Counted from the stretch's first letter, positions 1-8,851 are shown. The stretch: DNA of 49,397 bases from an uncultured Treponema sp. (GCA_938045195.1 CALINC010000085.1:1-49397), one strand, 5' to 3'. Notes: generated by a model from the letters alone, not told the origin. Numbers and translations: made by a program.

Positions 1-50
1 GCAGAGCGTACGTTGCGCAGCAACAGGGTATTAAACCCTCCGCACGAATA
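1..50 (+). repeat. Dispersed GC-rich element, copy A
   Basis: The core at 28-50 reads GTATTAAACCCTCCGCACGA and then ATAA. The same core recurs near 7264, 10411 (minus strand) and 26375. Read in the frame shared with the other copies it encodes VLNPPHE followed by a TAA stop at 48-50. The upstream part differs from the other copies (small hairpin GTTGC/GCAAC) and is cut by the window edge, so it may be the tail of a small gene starting outside the window. Confidence 0.7.
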
Positions 51-163
51 AAAAAGCTCCCTATCCTCAAAAGTTTTCGCTACATTTCAATGATTTTCTG
101 CCGTTTTCAACCCAGCCTCGCTGCCGCGAAACGTGCGTTACCATATCTTTTTTCTCTCTTTTT

Positions 164-231
164 GTCAACACCCCCCCCTGTCAACAAGTTTATATCAACA
201 AGTTATCGACAACAAGTTGTCAACAACAAGT
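164..231. repeat. Iteron-like short repeats, 14-bp period
   Basis: The 10-mer TCAACAAGTT occurs at 181 and 195 and with one change at 209, a period of 14 bases. A related CAACAACAAG follows at 221-230 and TGTCAACA precedes at 163-170. An eight-C tract lies at 171-178. Function is unknown; it could be a binding array or simple slippage. Confidence 0.55.
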
Positions 232-271
232 AAAATTTACGAAAAAATATCGCTTTCCTATGATATTCAAT

Positions 272-341
272 AGGGGACCTCTAAAAATCTCAGTTTTTAG
301 AAGGTGAGCTTTGCTCACCGGTTTACCTTAAGCTTACTTGC
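272..341 (+). repeat. 70-bp dispersed hairpin repeat, copy 1
   Basis: This 70-bp block matches the reverse complement of 37831-37900 at 65 of 70 positions by eye. It holds two potential hairpins: CTAAAAA/TTTTTAG and a perfect seven-pair stem GGTGAGC-TTT-GCTCACC. It ends AAGCTTACTTGC. It lies between the left edge and glgA, outside any gene. Confidence 0.8.
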
Positions 342-343
342 AT

Positions 344-373
344 CTGTAAAAAATCTAACAAAGTTTTTTACAG
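344..373. terminator. Hairpin CTGTAAAAAA / TTTTTTACAG upstream of glgA
   Basis: A perfect ten-pair stem (344-353 with 364-373) with a ten-base loop directly follows the 70-bp repeat. The T-rich 3' arm makes it a weak terminator candidate. It could also be part of the repeat-rich intergenic structure. Confidence 0.35.
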
Positions 374-484
374 ACTGTCATTGGACTGAGATTTAATGTA
401 ATTAGTGGACGGAAGGCAATCCGATAGAACAGGTTTGAGCCGAATATTATATGCTTTTATATTTGCACAATGGTTCAATACCGC

Positions 485-514
485 TTTACAAATTCTGCGG
501 AACTATGGTATTAT
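485..514 (+). promoter_or_regulatory. Possible glgA promoter
   Basis: TTTACA (485-490), an 18-base spacer and TATTAT (509-514) precede glgA. An overlapping TATAAT lies at 512-517. The Shine-Dalgarno AGGAGATG follows, so this mRNA would have a conventional short leader. Confidence 0.4.
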
Positions 515-534
515 AATAATTAGGAGATGTCCAG

Positions 535-2010
535 ATGAAAATACTTATGGTTACAAGCGAGCTTATTCCTTTTGCAAAAATAGGCGGATTGGCTGATGTT
601 GTTACTGCATTATCTCAGGCTTTGTCAAAAAAGGGGCATGATGTGCGTATCGTTATGCCCCGCTATTATAAAATAGACAGAAAGGACTTGCATGCTGTTC
701 CCGGAGCAATGGCAGTGCATCTTGGCGTATTTGAACATTGGGTCGCTATTTATGAAACCGTATTACCGAACACAAAGGTTAAGGTATATTTTATTGACCA
801 TGAACAAAGTTTCGGAAGAGAAGGCATCTACGGTACTTCTTTCGAGCCGGATTTTTCCGATAACCCCAAACGGTTTTCAATTTTAGCACATACTGCAATT
901 CAGGTGTGCAAAAAACAGGGCTGGATTCCGGATGTTATTCATGCACACGATTGGGCAACAGGGCTTGTTCCCGCTCTTTTAAAACTGCATGAAAAAGATA
1001 CCGAATTTTCAAAAACGGCAAGCATCTTCACCATTCATAATGTAGGCTATCAGGGTATTTATCCTAAACACAGCTTCCCCGATACGGGGCTTGACTGGAA
1101 TGAATTTTATTCCAGCGGTTTTGAAGATTGGGACAGAATAAACTTTTTAAAATCCGCAATAATCTCGGCGGATAAAATTACAACAGTTTCGCCGACTTAT
1201 GCCGAAGAAATAAAGCAGCCCGAATTCAGTTTTAGAATGGACGGAATTTTACGGTACCGTGCAGAAGATCTAACCGGTATTTTAAACGGCGTTGATACTG
1301 CAATTTGGGATCCTGCAAATGATGAGTATATACCGTATAAATATGATTCAAAACATCTTGAAGAAAAAGAAAAAAACAAGGCTGTTTTACAAGAAAGAAT
1401 GGGCTTAAACATTGACCCGACGGTTCCCCTCTTTGGAATCATCAGCCGTCTGGTAGACCAAAAAGGTATCTCGGAATTATTCGGTCCGATGTACGGATCC
1501 GTATTTAAAATATGTACCGATATAAAACTGCAACTGGTTGTTCTCGGTGCGGGTGAGGCTTGGTGCGAAAAAGAACTTTGTTCTCTTTCGGAACGATTAC
1601 CCAATCTCGGTATTTACATAGGTCATAATGAAGAATTGGCGCACCTCATAGAAGCCGGAAGCGATTTCTTTTTAATGCCGTCCCGTTATGAACCTTGCGG
1701 CTTAAACCAAATGTATTCGCTTTTATATGGGACGCTCCCCATTGTACGCAAAACGGGCGGTTTGGCAGATACAATCGAAAATTATAACGAATTAAAAGGA
1801 AGCGGAACGGGCTTTGTTTTGGAACATCTTAGCCCCAAAAGTATTTACGATACTGTAGGGTGGGCTGCTTATGCATGGTATAATAAAAAAGACCATATTA
1901 TAAAAATGCGTAAAAGAGCGATGTCTCAAAAATTCGGCTGGCATATCGCGGCAGAAAAATACTTGGACGTATATTCCAAAGCTATTGTAAAAAAGACTTC
2001 AATACTATAA
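535..2010 (+). CDS. glgA: Glycogen (starch) synthase GlgA
   Basis: Cytoplasmic GT5 glycosyltransferase that adds glucose from ADP-glucose to the growing alpha-1,4-glucan. The 491-residue protein has the usual bacterial length. It opens MKILMVTSELIPFAKIGG, with the ADP-glucose-binding KxGGL motif as KIGGL at residues 15-19. The C-terminal Rossmann domain carries SRYEPCGLNQ from about residue 383, including the conserved Glu, followed by a TGGL loop. The ATG is preceded by AGGAGATGTCCAG, a good ribosome binding site. The next gene starts 66 bases downstream on the same strand but is functionally unrelated. No other glycogen genes lie in the window, so the pathway partners must be elsewhere. Confidence 0.95.
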   Translation: MKILMVTSELIPFAKIGGLADVVTALSQALSKKGHDVRIVMPRYYKIDRKDLHAVPGAMAVHLGVFEHWVAIYETVLPNTKVKVYFIDHEQSFGREGIYGTSFEPDFSDNPKRFSILAHTAIQVCKKQGWIPDVIHAHDWATGLVPALLKLHEKDTEFSKTASIFTIHNVGYQGIYPKHSFPDTGLDWNEFYSSGFEDWDRINFLKSAIISADKITTVSPTYAEEIKQPEFSFRMDGILRYRAEDLTGILNGVDTAIWDPANDEYIPYKYDSKHLEEKEKNKAVLQERMGLNIDPTVPLFGIISRLVDQKGISELFGPMYGSVFKICTDIKLQLVVLGAGEAWCEKELCSLSERLPNLGIYIGHNEELAHLIEAGSDFFLMPSRYEPCGLNQMYSLLYGTLPIVRKTGGLADTIENYNELKGSGTGFVLEHLSPKSIYDTVGWAAYAWYNKKDHIIKMRKRAMSQKFGWHIAAEKYLDVYSKAIVKKTSIL

Positions 2011-2076
2011 ACTTAAGTTCAAAAGTAACTTCGTTCATACAATATTCCTTTATGACCGGAGGTAAAACAGTTTTTT

Positions 2077-2601
2077 ATGATAAAATATGTAACATCTTTC
2101 TTAAAATCACTCAATGCAAACGCTCATCCGGGTGATATTGCCCATGCTGTTTCACTAGGGCTTTTTTTGGCGATTTTGCCTAAAAATAACTTAACATTTA
2201 CGTTTCTCTTCTTTTTTACCATATTCATACGGATAAATAAGGGGGCATTTTTTATTGCTTTTATTTTTCTCGGATTTATAACGCCCCTAATGGACATACT
2301 CATTAACCGTATCGGTTTTTGGGCTGTTCAGTTGGAATTTTTACGCCCTGTGTTTATTTGGTGCGAAAACACTCCTTTTATCGGACTTTTTAAATTATCA
2401 AACACCATGGTACTAGGCGGATTAATTTGGGGGACACTCCTGTATATTCCTTGCTATTTTGTAATCAGACTGAGTATTGCTCAATATAGAAAATATCTTC
2501 AGCCTTCATTTTCTTCTATAAAGAAAGGTACAGGCTTAATTTCTAAAATTCTGCTTTTGCGTCATATAACCAAAATTTCAGATATAAAGGACTCAATATA
2601 A
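2077..2601 (+). CDS. TIGR03546-family membrane protein
   Basis: A 174-residue polytopic membrane protein of unknown function. It has two to four hydrophobic segments, for example around residues 30-50, 55-75 and 110-130. The N-terminal NANAHPGDIAHAVSLGLFLA segment and the LPKNNLTF stretch fit family TIGR03546 (DUF2062-like), which is recurrently encoded next to TIGR03545 as it is here. The stop codon is three bases before the next start, so the two are almost certainly co-transcribed. A GGAGG lies about 14 bases before the ATG, which is long spacing, so the start is somewhat uncertain. The pairing suggests the two proteins work together in the envelope, but the role is not established. Confidence 0.8.
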   Translation: MIKYVTSFLKSLNANAHPGDIAHAVSLGLFLAILPKNNLTFTFLFFFTIFIRINKGAFFIAFIFLGFITPLMDILINRIGFWAVQLEFLRPVFIWCENTPFIGLFKLSNTMVLGGLIWGTLLYIPCYFVIRLSIAQYRKYLQPSFSSIKKGTGLISKILLLRHITKISDIKDSI

Positions 2602-2604
2602 ACT

Positions 2605-4668
2605 ATGGAAGAAAACAATATAAATTTAACCGAAGACAAAGAAAGCGGTTCCATTTTATCTGCAAAGGACGCAAAAAAAGCCGCCAAAGAAGCAAAAAAA
2701 CTTGAAAAGGTAAAAAAACTTTTTAAGAAATCAAAAATTGATGAAAAAAACAAAGAATATTTTGAATTCGATAAGTCGCTTATAAAAGACAAAAAACAAT
2801 TACAGCGTATCAATATAATAGCAAAAGAAATCGGGAAGCAAAAAGGCAGAGTTAATATTTTAGCTTTTCTCGGTGCCGTATTATGCGTCGCTGCGGTATT
2901 GTTTTTTATCTATATTTTTAGAAATGTTTTAGCGCGCAAAATTGTTGTAGGAGCATCGGAAGCGGCTTTCGGTGCAAAATGCGAAGTAAGCCTTGTCGAT
3001 TTCGATTTGCTTAAAACCCGTTTTAGAATACAAGAATACAAAGTTGCATATAAAAACGCTCCTATGCAGAATTTATTTGAAATTAAAAATATGGATTTTT
3101 ATTTTAACCTTTTGGAATTAAGCCGCGGAAAATTTGTTGCAGAAAATATGGCAATTGAAGGTTTTACATGGAACACGGCGAGAAAAACTTCCGGAGCACT
3201 TCCGCCGAAAAAACAAAAACCGGTAGACCCGAATGCAAAACCAAACCCCGTAACCGCACTTATCAATAAGGAGCTTGCCGAAATTAAATCGGAAGTTTCG
3301 GTTTCCAGCGGATTAAAAGCAGTCCAAGATCAAGTAGATCCTCAAAAAATTCTCGAACGCGAGAAAAAAGCTTTCCGAATTCCGGTGAAAGAACTGATAA
3401 GCATAATTGTTAAAGTGAGCGAAACAGGTAAAGCTGATTTTGATCTTGCAGAAAAACTCTTCAAGGAAGTTCAAGTTGACATAAAAACAATTGAAGACTC
3501 GGGCAAAAATGCCGCCGACGCAGTTAAAAGCGATTTTAATCATATTAAAGACGTTGCCTCAAAAATAAAATCCGTAAATGCAGATGCCGGGAAAAAACTG
3601 GTTGCTCAGTTAATAAACACCTTTGTCATTAATACGCTCGGTACATATTATCCTTATTTTGCTCAAGGTATGGAATACCTGCAAAACTCGCAAAAAAAAC
3701 AAGAACCTAAAGAACAGAGCCTTGCTCAAAAATCAAAAATGATGGGACGGCTTGCAGGAACAACTTTTATTTTCGGAAAACATTCTCTACCATCTTTTGT
3801 AATAAAAAACGTGTCATTATCGGGACATCATCCGGAGAAAGACGTATTTGCAATAGGCGGAACTGTAAAATCAGTTACAAATGATGCCGACAAATTGGGA
3901 CTGCCGCTTACAATCAATTTAAATGCAGCACATGCCGAAATGAAAGAAACCGCTTCGGGAATTATAGATTTACGCTCATATACAAAAGAGCTTGTTGATA
4001 CGATGTTTACGTTTGAAGGGCTTGAACTTAATTTGCCCCAACCGGTTGAAGCTGTTCCGTCTCTTACGGGAATTTTAAAAACATCGGGAGGCGTAAAAGT
4101 TTCAAAAGAACACGACACGGTAATTACTGCAGATATGGGAATTATAAATAGTTCGTTACAAGCAGCAAATTTTGAACCTGCCTTTATATGCGAAATTTAT
4201 CAAAATATTCTTGCTGAAATAAAAGCAATAAACGCAAAATTAACACTTACTATAAATAAAGGTGAAAAATTGCATATTGATATTACCACAGATGTAGACG
4301 ACCAAATTGCCGCAGCGTTAAAAAAAGAATTTGCACGCCAAATTAAAAAAATAAAAGCGGAGCTTATTAAGATCGCTGAAAAATGGCTTGATGAACAAAA
4401 AGAAATTTACAAGGATGAACTTGCAAAATTTACTTCAATTGCAAATCAAGCAAAAAAAATTATGAATGATTTTAAAAATTATGAACAAATTCTTGAAAAG
4501 AAAAAAGCTGAAGCCGAGCGGCGCATACGCTCTATTGCTGAAGAAAAAGCAAAGCAGTTAATTGATCAAGGTAAAGACAAGGCTCAAAAAGCGGTTGATG
4601 ATGCAGTAAACGAAAAGGCAAAAGATGTTGAAAACACTATTAAAGACGCATTGAAAGGATTGTTTTAG
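2605..4668 (+). CDS. TIGR03545-family membrane-anchored protein
   Basis: A 687-residue protein of unknown function. It has a Lys/Ala/Glu-rich cytoplasmic N terminus (about 14-60), one membrane segment near 87-108 (ILAFLGAVLCVAAVLFFIYI), a long extracytoplasmic region and a charged coiled-coil C terminus (about 575-687). The central part around 395-560 has the short beta-strand, filament-like look of AsmA/translocation-associated proteins, which is an inference. It belongs with the TIGR03546 gene three bases upstream. Its TAG stop overlaps the GTG of the next gene by one base, giving a tightly coupled three-gene unit. An envelope or lipid-transport role is possible but unproven. Confidence 0.75.
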   Translation: MEENNINLTEDKESGSILSAKDAKKAAKEAKKLEKVKKLFKKSKIDEKNKEYFEFDKSLIKDKKQLQRINIIAKEIGKQKGRVNILAFLGAVLCVAAVLFFIYIFRNVLARKIVVGASEAAFGAKCEVSLVDFDLLKTRFRIQEYKVAYKNAPMQNLFEIKNMDFYFNLLELSRGKFVAENMAIEGFTWNTARKTSGALPPKKQKPVDPNAKPNPVTALINKELAEIKSEVSVSSGLKAVQDQVDPQKILEREKKAFRIPVKELISIIVKVSETGKADFDLAEKLFKEVQVDIKTIEDSGKNAADAVKSDFNHIKDVASKIKSVNADAGKKLVAQLINTFVINTLGTYYPYFAQGMEYLQNSQKKQEPKEQSLAQKSKMMGRLAGTTFIFGKHSLPSFVIKNVSLSGHHPEKDVFAIGGTVKSVTNDADKLGLPLTINLNAAHAEMKETASGIIDLRSYTKELVDTMFTFEGLELNLPQPVEAVPSLTGILKTSGGVKVSKEHDTVITADMGIINSSLQAANFEPAFICEIYQNILAEIKAINAKLTLTINKGEKLHIDITTDVDDQIAAALKKEFARQIKKIKAELIKIAEKWLDEQKEIYKDELAKFTSIANQAKKIMNDFKNYEQILEKKKAEAERRIRSIAEEKAKQLIDQGKDKAQKAVDDAVNEKAKDVENTIKDALKGLF

Positions 4669-6074
4669 TGTCTCTAAATACTAAAGAAATAGACCTCATT
4701 TTAGATGAATTAAAATTGGAAGGCAGATTTATTCAAAAGATAATTCAGCCTTCCTATACCGCTCTTGTTTTTTACCTTTACAGCGATTCCCCGATGACGC
4801 TTTTTGTTTCGCTTGAAGCGGGCGGCTGCCGTCTGCACTCAACTCAAAGTAAAATCCCTAAGTTTGATAAACCTATGCGCTTTATGGAATTGCTGCGTTC
4901 GCGAATAAAGGGTGCAAAAATTGAAAAAGCCGAACAGCTTAACGAAGACAGAATTATAAAGTTATCACTTTCCGGCGGATGCGGAAATTATTTTCTTTAT
5001 ATTCGGCTTTGGAGCGGTGCCGGTAATATGGTGTTAACCGATGTAAAAGACAATATCATTGACGCTTTTTATAGAAGACCCGGACGCGGCGAAATCTCCG
5101 GCGGAAAATTTATTCTACCTGAAAAAAAAACGGGACATAACGAATATTCTATCCGCAGTTATGATATTGGGCAACCCTTTAATGCTGCAATAGAACAATG
5201 GTATTTAAATAATGCTCCCAAAATTTCCCGCGAAGCATTATTGGACGAAGCCGAAAATATATTTGGGGCAAAAATTAAAAAATTGGAAAACACAATTGCA
5301 AAGCTGGAACAAAAACGTAACGAATTTCTAAATGCCGAAGCTCTTAAAAATACCGGCGATTTACTTTTTTCAAACTTGCATGTACTAAAAAAAGGAATGC
5401 GGTTTGTAGAACTGGAAGATTACTCAAAAGGAAACCTCAAAATAAGTATAAATTTAGACCCGCTCAAATCTCCTCAAGAAAATGCAAATGCGTATTACGA
5501 AAAATATAAAAAGGCGGTTTCAGGTCTTGATGCCGTTACCGGCGATATACTGTCATATAAAAACGATATTAAAACACTGCAACAAAAACTCCTTACGATT
5601 AAAGAAGAAGAGAATCCGTACATCATTCAAAAGCTGCTTCAACGTGAAAAAATTCCTTTGCAGCAAAAAGCAAAAGATAAAAAAAGCGTTCCCGGTTTGC
5701 AATTTTTATGTTCGGGCTGGACGCTTCTTGTCGGCCGTACCGCTGCAGAAAACGACGAGCTTTTACGGCATTTTGTTAAAGGGGCGGATTTGTGGCTTCA
5801 TACAAGGGATTATGCGGGAGGTTATGTTTTTATAAAAGCTAAACCAAAAAAAACCGTTCCCTTGCCTGTTTTACTAAAAGCCGGAAATCTTGCTGTGTTT
5901 TATTCAAAAGCAAGGCAAAACGGAAGTGCCGATTTATACACTACGCAGGTAAAATATTTGCGCAGAGCAAAAAATGCCCCCAAAGGAACGGTCTTACCTA
6001 CACATGAACGCAATCTTTCAATTAAGCTCGACACAGCTATTTTAAAAGAACTTGAAGAAGAAAAAATTATATAG
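4668..6074 (+). CDS. NFACT-family protein (RqcH/Rqc2-like)
   Basis: A 468-residue NFACT protein, the family that binds obstructed 50S-peptidyl-tRNA complexes and directs C-terminal Ala tailing (RqcH). The N-terminal NFACT-N domain keeps the Asp-Arg pair (D94-R95 in NEDRIIKL) that corresponds by motif to the pair essential in Bacillus RqcH. However, the usual GRHSN segment reads SGAGN (LWSGAGNMVLTD). A long coiled coil follows (about 195-330). The C-terminal NFACT-R (DUF814) domain shows LWLHTRDYAGGYVFI near residue 375. It is about 100 residues shorter than typical RqcH, so the helix-hairpin-helix part may be reduced. The GTG start overlaps the previous stop by one base, and AAGGA lies eight bases upstream. 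Older databases often call this family fibronectin-binding protein. Confidence 0.85.
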   Translation: MSLNTKEIDLILDELKLEGRFIQKIIQPSYTALVFYLYSDSPMTLFVSLEAGGCRLHSTQSKIPKFDKPMRFMELLRSRIKGAKIEKAEQLNEDRIIKLSLSGGCGNYFLYIRLWSGAGNMVLTDVKDNIIDAFYRRPGRGEISGGKFILPEKKTGHNEYSIRSYDIGQPFNAAIEQWYLNNAPKISREALLDEAENIFGAKIKKLENTIAKLEQKRNEFLNAEALKNTGDLLFSNLHVLKKGMRFVELEDYSKGNLKISINLDPLKSPQENANAYYEKYKKAVSGLDAVTGDILSYKNDIKTLQQKLLTIKEEENPYIIQKLLQREKIPLQQKAKDKKSVPGLQFLCSGWTLLVGRTAAENDELLRHFVKGADLWLHTRDYAGGYVFIKAKPKKTVPLPVLLKAGNLAVFYSKARQNGSADLYTTQVKYLRRAKNAPKGTVLPTHERNLSIKLDTAILKELEEEKII

Positions 6075-6112
6075 AACAGCATCGCATGCTTTCCGCACAA
6101 GGCTGACCGGCT

Positions 6113-7114
6113 TTAATATGCCTTACCCTTTAATTTACTCATTGCATTAGGATCATTTTTTATAGTCTTTATTGCATTTAACAAAAAAGCCATAAAAATT
6201 GATAAAAAGAAAACTGCAAAAGTTACAATAATGCAAAGTTTGCCCCTTGACGGACCGGATTTTTGTTCAGGAATTTCAGGTAATTCCAATATTTGAAATA
6301 AAGGTTTTTCCGACTGCATCTTTACTTTTAAAAGTTCATATTGAGCTTTTGTATTGGCATAAATTTGTTCTTGAACGGCTACTTCCCGCCGTGCATGCGC
6401 TATTTCTTTTGATACTGCAGGCAAATTATTAGCGTTTACATAAGAAATATTTCTTTCCAAATTTTGAACTTTATCTTCCGCATCCTTTATTCCCTTTAAT
6501 GATGTTTCTATAAGATCGGCAAGATTTTTTAATTCGGGCTTATGTTTATCAAGGCCTATTTCTATAAATCGTTTTTCGTAATATTCTACAGTATATTGTA
6601 CAACGGCTTGAGCAAATACAGGGTCAATATTAGTAAACGAAATTGAAAATACTCCGCTGTTTTTGTCAAGTTTAACTTTTAATGAACTTTTTATTATTTT
6701 TCTACTCGATGTACGCGGCGATTGTTTTATCTCGTATTTCTTAATAATATCAAACCTATCTACAATAGCGTCCAAAAATGAATTTGTACTTGCCATATAT
6801 ACGGCTAAGTTTCCATAACTTGACGTATCGGACACACCTGCCACTCCTGCAAGATCACTTAAACCGGAAGGAATTAAATTAGACCGTTTTGAAACGTCAT
6901 TTATAAGCATCGATGCTGAGGCTGTATAAACATTGGGCATAAATGATTTTTCCGGAGGTAACTTTATAGAAATAAGCGAATAAATTACTACAAAAACAGC
7001 TGCAAAAAGGGTATTTATGATTATAAGTTTTTTATATTTAAGCAAAACTGCAAATAAATCAAGTAAACTTATTTCGTCACCGTCAACAGCATCATTTTTT
7101 CTTTCAACTGACAT
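6113..7114 (-). CDS. Wzz/GumC-type chain-length determinant
   Basis: A 333-residue inner-membrane polysaccharide co-polymerase of the Wzz family, which sets the length of exported O-antigen-like or capsular polymers. It has membrane segments near residues 30-50 (LIIINTLFAAVFVVIYSLI) and about 295-320, enclosing a periplasmic alpha-helical region. It lacks a C-terminal tyrosine kinase domain. No other polysaccharide genes are nearby. I chose the ATG at 7114 over the longer frame from 7162, because a near-perfect promoter (TTGACA, 17 bases, TATATA) occupies that extra 5' stretch. The transcription start would fall on the ATG, and there is no Shine-Dalgarno, so a leaderless mRNA is predicted. 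Confidence 0.8.
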   Translation of the reverse strand: MSVERKNDAVDGDEISLLDLFAVLLKYKKLIIINTLFAAVFVVIYSLISIKLPPEKSFMPNVYTASASMLINDVSKRSNLIPSGLSDLAGVAGVSDTSSYGNLAVYMASTNSFLDAIVDRFDIIKKYEIKQSPRTSSRKIIKSSLKVKLDKNSGVFSISFTNIDPVFAQAVVQYTVEYYEKRFIEIGLDKHKPELKNLADLIETSLKGIKDAEDKVQNLERNISYVNANNLPAVSKEIAHARREVAVQEQIYANTKAQYELLKVKMQSEKPLFQILELPEIPEQKSGPSRGKLCIIVTFAVFFLSIFMAFLLNAIKTIKNDPNAMSKLKGKAY

Positions 7115-7120
7115 AGTATT

Positions 7121-7149
7121 TATATACACTTTTTTTTCCGCAATGTCAA
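7121..7149 (-). promoter_or_regulatory. wzz-like gene promoter (leaderless type)
   Basis: On the minus strand TTGACA (7144-7149), 17 bases, TATATA (7121-7126), then exactly six bases to the ATG. An overlapping TATAAA lies at 7119-7124. Predicted transcription start coincides with the start codon. Confidence 0.7.
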
Positions 7150-7175
7150 TGGGGTATACCAACCGCGATTCTTTT

Positions 7176-7225
7176 AAAAATCATGCATTGCTTATTTTCT
7201 GCAATTTTACAATATCAGTGAAAAA
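7176..7225 (+). repeat. Dispersed hairpin-repeat fragment (also at 22626)
   Basis: About 50 bases closely match 22626-22676, sharing AAAAATC, then GCATTGCTTATTTT exactly, then TTTT-loop-AAAA. The loop here is ACAATATCAGTGA, a divergent form of the AACGAAGTGA loop in the other copies. The long outer stem seen at 22598 is missing, so this looks like a truncated copy. Confidence 0.55.
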
Positions 7226-7242
7226 AGTGCATAAAATCAATA

Positions 7243-7286
7243 GCCCCGACATAGAGTGCCGGGGTATTAAATTCTCCGCACGAATA
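7243..7286 (+). repeat. Dispersed GC-rich element, copy B
   Basis: CCCCG (7244-7248) pairs with CGGGG (7260-7264), followed by GTATTAAATTCTCCGCACGA. In the shared peptide frame it reads SAGVLNSPHE and stop. A TAG replaces the CAG codon of copy C, so this copy is degenerate as a coding unit. It lies between gltS and the wzz promoter. Confidence 0.65.
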
Positions 7287-7398
7287 AACCTCTTTTTCCG
7301 GTTAAAAAAGCGTTGCAACATAATCAAAATTTTTGATTATCACAATGCAAAAAACCGGCTGTTCAAAATAGTTTTTACCGGACTTGAACAGCCTTAAT

Positions 7399-8775
7399 TT
7401 ATTTTATTAAACCTATTGTTATTCCTATTATCATAATATTAAAGAAATCTATAAAAAGAGAACCTACAATCGGCACAACAAAAAAAGCTATTTTTGAATA
7501 GCCGTATTTTTCACATACCGAACCCATATTTGCCATTGCATTCGGTGTTGCGGCAAAACCGAAACCTACATGTCCTGCGGTAATTACTGCAGCGTCATAA
7601 TTTCTGCCCATTGCGTTAAACGTAATAAAACGGGCATAAAAATACATGACAATAACTTGACCGCTTATAATAATTAAAAGCGGAACTGCCAAACTTACTA
7701 ACTGCCATAATTTTAACGAAACAAGAGCCATAGCCAAAAACATATTCAAAGAAATATTTCCGAGTGCATCAATTTCGTCCATATTCACTTCGAATTTTTT
7801 CGATAGGTCAGCGGCGTTTCTTATAACCGCTGCACAAACCATAGCTCCTATGTAAATAGGAAATTTAAGATGAGATGACATAGAATTGAGATAATTCGTT
7901 ACAAATATCCCAAAACCGCTGGCAAGGACTAGCAGCATAAAAGAAGCTAAAAGTTTTTCACTGCTGATATGTTTTTCGCTGCTGGTGGCGGAATTATCTA
8001 CAAGACCTTTTGCAGAAGCCTTATGAATAATTTCTTCTTCCACAGCAACAATTTCTTGCTCTCCTTCATGTTTTCCTTTTAAAGGATTGAAAAATAAGCG
8101 TTTTAAAAAATTAGGTTTTACAGAGTGAACTTTTTTTATAACCTTTGTCGTTTTGATGATATTTCCCGACTCATCAAAACGGACGGTTTCGTTCGTAGAA
8201 GCCGGTGCTAATCCGTATTTTCGGATTAACTTGTTCCCTATAGGACCGCCCAATACGGAACTTATTACGGAACCGAATGTTGGAACCGCTACTGCAAGCG
8301 ATAAAGCTCCAAGCGTGTTTTCAGGATCAACAATTGGAGCAAAAGAGGCAGCAGTACCGAAACCGCCTGTAAAGGACGTGGAACCGAGCATTACTGCCAA
8401 AAGCGGGTTAAAGTTTATAAGCCGAGCGAGCACTTGGGCTGTTACATTTTGCAAAACCGCAAGCCCTACTGCAACACCCAAAAAGATAAAAACTTTTTTT
8501 CCGCCGTCCCTCAAAATCGAAAACCCTGCATTATATCCTACCGATGTAAAAAACATAACCATCCAATAGGTTTGCAAGGTTGTGTCAAATTCAAAGTCGA
8601 GTACTTGCGTAATATGGCATACAAGCGATATAATTGCAAACAAAAAACCGCCCACAATCGGTGCCGGTATACAATACCGCCTAAAAAACTCAACCTTTGA
8701 TTTAATTAATCGTCCGGCAATCAACCAAGCGATTGCAAAGCCGAGCGACTGGTACATATTCATACGAATGACCAT
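7399..8775 (-). CDS. gltS: Sodium/glutamate symporter GltS
   Basis: A 458-residue inner-membrane Na+-coupled glutamate importer of the ESS family. About ten hydrophobic helices form two inverted halves. The family motif CIPAPIVGGFLFA appears near residue 35, and Gly-rich re-entrant-loop segments recur (TSFTGGFGTAASF; ITAGHVGFGFAATPNAMA). It is longer than E. coli GltS (about 400) because of a hydrophilic central loop near 215-275 rich in Lys and Glu. The ATG at 8775 has AGGAGAGG just upstream, which favours it over the inner Met codons at residues 5 and 7. It has its own strong promoter. In an amino-acid-fermenting treponeme glutamate uptake would feed carbon and nitrogen metabolism (inference). 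Confidence 0.92.
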   Translation of the reverse strand: MVIRMNMYQSLGFAIAWLIAGRLIKSKVEFFRRYCIPAPIVGGFLFAIISLVCHITQVLDFEFDTTLQTYWMVMFFTSVGYNAGFSILRDGGKKVFIFLGVAVGLAVLQNVTAQVLARLINFNPLLAVMLGSTSFTGGFGTAASFAPIVDPENTLGALSLAVAVPTFGSVISSVLGGPIGNKLIRKYGLAPASTNETVRFDESGNIIKTTKVIKKVHSVKPNFLKRLFFNPLKGKHEGEQEIVAVEEEIIHKASAKGLVDNSATSSEKHISSEKLLASFMLLVLASGFGIFVTNYLNSMSSHLKFPIYIGAMVCAAVIRNAADLSKKFEVNMDEIDALGNISLNMFLAMALVSLKLWQLVSLAVPLLIIISGQVIVMYFYARFITFNAMGRNYDAAVITAGHVGFGFAATPNAMANMGSVCEKYGYSKIAFFVVPIVGSLFIDFFNIMIIGITIGLIK

Positions 8776-8822
8776 AATCCTCTCCTTCTGCGTGCGTCTA
8801 ACGCAATTCGGATGCAGGAACG

Positions 8823-8851
8823 AGTATATGTTAATTTATATAAGGTGTCAA
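8823..8851 (-). promoter_or_regulatory. gltS promoter
   Basis: On the minus strand TTGACA (8846-8851), 17 bases, TATACT (8823-8828). Expected start is about 40 bases before the gltS ATG, with AGGAGAGG in the leader. Confidence 0.75.

Noticed and set aside
171..178. Eight-C tract as a phase-variation switch.
   Set aside because: It lies over 300 bases before glgA, outside any visible promoter spacer or coding frame; no length variation can be seen from one sequence.
204..212. TTATCGACA resembling a DnaA box, next to the iteron-like repeats, suggesting a replication origin.
   Set aside because: Only one near match with a mismatch, no cluster of boxes, and no dnaA, dnaN or gyr genes nearby.
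405..596. 63-codon open frame overlapping the glgA start.
   Set aside because: No ribosome binding site, overlaps the glgA promoter and start in another frame, composition unlike a protein gene.
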